Below, in pieces: positions 62,153 through 64,000 of a stretch of DNA of 64,000 nt (within the stretch, counting starts at the first letter, position 1; every line of letters starts with the position of its first letter). The stretch comes from Geminocystis sp. NIES-3709 (GTDB lineage Bacteria; Cyanobacteriota; Cyanobacteriia; Cyanobacteriales; Cyanobacteriaceae), in the NCBI RefSeq assembly GCF_001548115.1, contig NZ_AP014821.1, positions 2,979,262 to 3,043,261 on the forward strand, written 5' to 3'. The position numbers and the translations under genes are program-made. The notes beneath the pieces were generated by a model that was given only the letters and a program-made list of their open reading frames with translations, was not told the DNA's origin and did no database searches.

Positions 62153-64000
62153 ATGAGCAGCTTAGATCATCAAAAAAATCATCTTTTACACTTATTTCCT
62201 GATAATCCCTCAGAACAAATGATACTTTCTTTAACAGAGAGTATTTATTCCATTGGTCGTCATTCTGACAGTAGTATAAAATTAAATTCATCCTCCGTTT
62301 CAAGACATCATGCCACTTTAATTAGAAAAGATTTAGATGACAATGAAAATATATATATCTTAATTGATGGAGATTTAAAAGGTAAAAGAAGTCAAAATGG
62401 TATTTTAGTTAACGGAAAAAAAACTATACATCATTTACTACAAGATGGTGACGTAATCATATTTGGTGATAATCAGCATAAAGCTATTTACAAACAAGAA
62501 AATGTTTTACCCGTCAATTTTTCTTCTTCTGATTTAGTTGAACAAAAATCGATTAATAATCTTAAATTATCTAGTAATTTTAGTAGAGAAAAGTTACAAG
62601 ATACTCTAGTTATTTCTGAAGAAAATTTACAGGAAAATTTAACTCATAAAGATATTAATAGGTTAGCTTCTTTTCCAGAACTATCACCTAATCCTATTAT
62701 TGAATTTGATTTTGATGGAAAAATAACTTATACAAATCCTGCAGCTAATTTATGTTTTAAAGACTTATTAACTAAAAAGAATATTTCCAGTCCTTTAATT
62801 GCTGGTTTACATAATAAACCAAATCAAAGTAATGGAGGATTAATCATCAGAGAAATAAAAATTCAAGATAAATATTTTGAGCAATATATTCATTATTTAT
62901 CAAGAGAAAATGTTATTAGAACTTATATTTTTGATATAACAGAAAGAAAAAACTCTGAAGAAAAACTTAAATACCAAGCCTTTCACGATACTTTAACAGG
63001 CATTCCTAATCGAGATTTTTTTTATTGGAAATTAGCACGATTACTCAAAAAAAGAAAGCAAAATCAACAAAAATTAGCTATTTTATTTATTGACATCGAT
63101 CGATTTAAAAACATTAACGACACATTAAATCATACAACAGGAGATAAATTATTAGAAAGTTTTTCCCATCGTTTAATTTCCTGTTTGCCATCCCATTGTT
63201 TTTTATCCCGTTGGGGAGGGGATGAATTCACCTTAATTGTACCCTTAGATGACGATTTACCTAGTTCTAAAAATATTGCTGAAATTATTATTAAAAGTCT
63301 CAAAAATCCTTTTTTAATTAAAAAATATACTATTTACGTCACCTGTAGCATTGGAATTGCTACTTATCCCGAAGATGGTTTAGACGAAAAACATTTAATA
63401 AAAAATGCCGACATTGCTTTATTTAGAGCTAAACAAATGGGCAAAAATAATTTTAAATTTTACACAACTAAATTAAGTCAAGAACAAATGCTATTATTTG
63501 AGTTAGAAAATAGCTTATATAATGCTTTACAAAATCAAGAATTATTTTTAAATTTTCAACCCCAATTCAATTTAAAATATAACACGATGTCAGGGGTAGA
63601 AGTTTTATTAAGATGGCAACACCCCACTTTAGGTATGGTTTCTCCCGCCAAATTTATACCCTTAGCAGAAGAAACAGGATTAATTATTCCTATAGGAGAA
63701 TGGGTATTAGAAAAAGCCTGTATTTTAGGGAAACAATGGCAAGATTTAGGCTATTCACCGTTAGTAATTGCAGTTAATGTTTCAGCTAAACAATTTCAAC
63801 AAGAAAGTTTTATTGATCAAGTCAAAAATGTTTTAAACAAAACTCAATTTAATCCTGAATATTTAGAGATAGAAATTACCGAAACTATTTTAATGCAAGA
63901 TGTAGAAAAAACAGAGTTAATTATTAAAGAGTTATCTGATTTAGGAGTCAAATTTTCTTTAGACGATTTTGGCACAGGTTATTCTTCTCTTAGTTATCTT
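62153..64000 (+). CDS. FHA-PAS-GGDEF-EAL protein with intact GGDEF, partial (runs off window)
   Basis: Third paralogue, open from the ATG at 62153 to the window end (616 codons). The FHA domain (about 12-115) has IGRHSDSS at 34-41, SRHH at 50-53 and RSQNGILVNG. One PAS domain follows (about 165-275, SFPELSPNPIIEFDFDGKIT). The GGDEF domain (about 280-440) is canonical: FHDTLTGIPNRDFF, LFIDIDRFKNINDTLNH and SRWGGDEFTLIVPL, so it should make c-di-GMP. The EAL domain starts near 455 with GVEVLLRWQHP (EVL for EAL), then NVSAKQFQQ, LEIEITETIL and LDDFGTGYSSLSYL, where the window ends. It lacks the second PAS of its neighbours. Phosphodiesterase activity is plausible, but the C-terminal ligands are out of view. 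Confidence 0.85.
   Translation, partial: MSSLDHQKNHLLHLFPDNPSEQMILSLTESIYSIGRHSDSSIKLNSSSVSRHHATLIRKDLDDNENIYILIDGDLKGKRSQNGILVNGKKTIHHLLQDGDVIIFGDNQHKAIYKQENVLPVNFSSSDLVEQKSINNLKLSSNFSREKLQDTLVISEENLQENLTHKDINRLASFPELSPNPIIEFDFDGKITYTNPAANLCFKDLLTKKNISSPLIAGLHNKPNQSNGGLIIREIKIQDKYFEQYIHYLSRENVIRTYIFDITERKNSEEKLKYQAFHDTLTGIPNRDFFYWKLARLLKKRKQNQQKLAILFIDIDRFKNINDTLNHTTGDKLLESFSHRLISCLPSHCFLSRWGGDEFTLIVPLDDDLPSSKNIAEIIIKSLKNPFLIKKYTIYVTCSIGIATYPEDGLDEKHLIKNADIALFRAKQMGKNNFKFYTTKLSQEQMLLFELENSLYNALQNQELFLNFQPQFNLKYNTMSGVEVLLRWQHPTLGMVSPAKFIPLAEETGLIIPIGEWVLEKACILGKQWQDLGYSPLVIAVNVSAKQFQQESFIDQVKNVLNKTQFNPEYLEIEITETILMQDVEKTELIIKELSDLGVKFSLDDFGTGYSSLSYL

Overview
The window is from a cyanobacterium. 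It carries nblA (phycobilisome degradation), a phycobilisome rod linker, the carboxysome shell pair ccmK3-ccmK4, the C-terminal half of a naturally split dnaE with its intein fragment, and many copies of the HIP1-type octamer GCGATCGC. The DNA is AT-rich, and intergenic regions hold short repeats of the AGGTATTAGGT / CCTAAAACCT type. A relative of Geminocystis or Cyanobacterium would fit, but I cannot settle the genus from sequence alone.

Layout. 1-9.4 kb: housekeeping and photosynthesis genes, namely the edge of a sugar-type ABC permease, an ACT-domain malic enzyme, an RlpA-like protein, a histone-deacetylase-fold hydrolase, an RRM protein, nblA, a CbiX-type chelatase, ccmK3-ccmK4 and an Xaa-Pro aminopeptidase. 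A promoter plus hairpin-terminator unit at about 4.35-4.45 kb looks like an unannotated small RNA. 9.7-18.3 kb: a 1581-residue multidomain glycosyltransferase, a DUF3782-type protein and an FG-GAP/RTX surface protein. 18.3-23.2 kb: an orphan OmpR-type regulator, a CpcC-like linker, a small unknown protein and a multi-PAS histidine kinase whose GAF domain keeps a candidate bilin cysteine. 23.3-31.2 kb: a dicarboxylate-type symporter, transposon debris, a carotenoid oxygenase, a cupin, and an egtD plus OvoA-like sulfoxide synthase pair for ergothioneine.

31.4-47 kb is dominated by RTX calcium-binding repeat genes. One is interrupted by a short non-autonomous transposon that carries an in-frame stop and cuts off the C-terminal module. 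A second encodes 3015 residues made almost wholly of nonapeptide repeats, arranged in nested 81-bp, 1026-bp and 693/720-bp units. 47-56 kb: tRNA-Ala(GGC), a TerB-like protein, arogenate/prephenate dehydrogenase, a membrane pseudokinase downstream of an exported WD40 protein, the split DnaE-C and purH. 56.6-64 kb: three tandem FHA-PAS-GGDEF-EAL paralogues in which the two nucleotide-signalling domains have decayed differently. The third runs off the window.

The most interesting signals are: the mobile-element families readable from their target duplications, including a second copy of the transposon that breaks the RTX gene; a MITE whose hairpin loop is flipped between copies; the pseudokinase/WD40 pair; the decayed series of c-di-GMP-type receptors; the candidate small RNA; and the TIGR03032-GNAT-TPR-OGT-GT fusion. 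All assignments come from reading the sequence and remembered family motifs. No database search was run.
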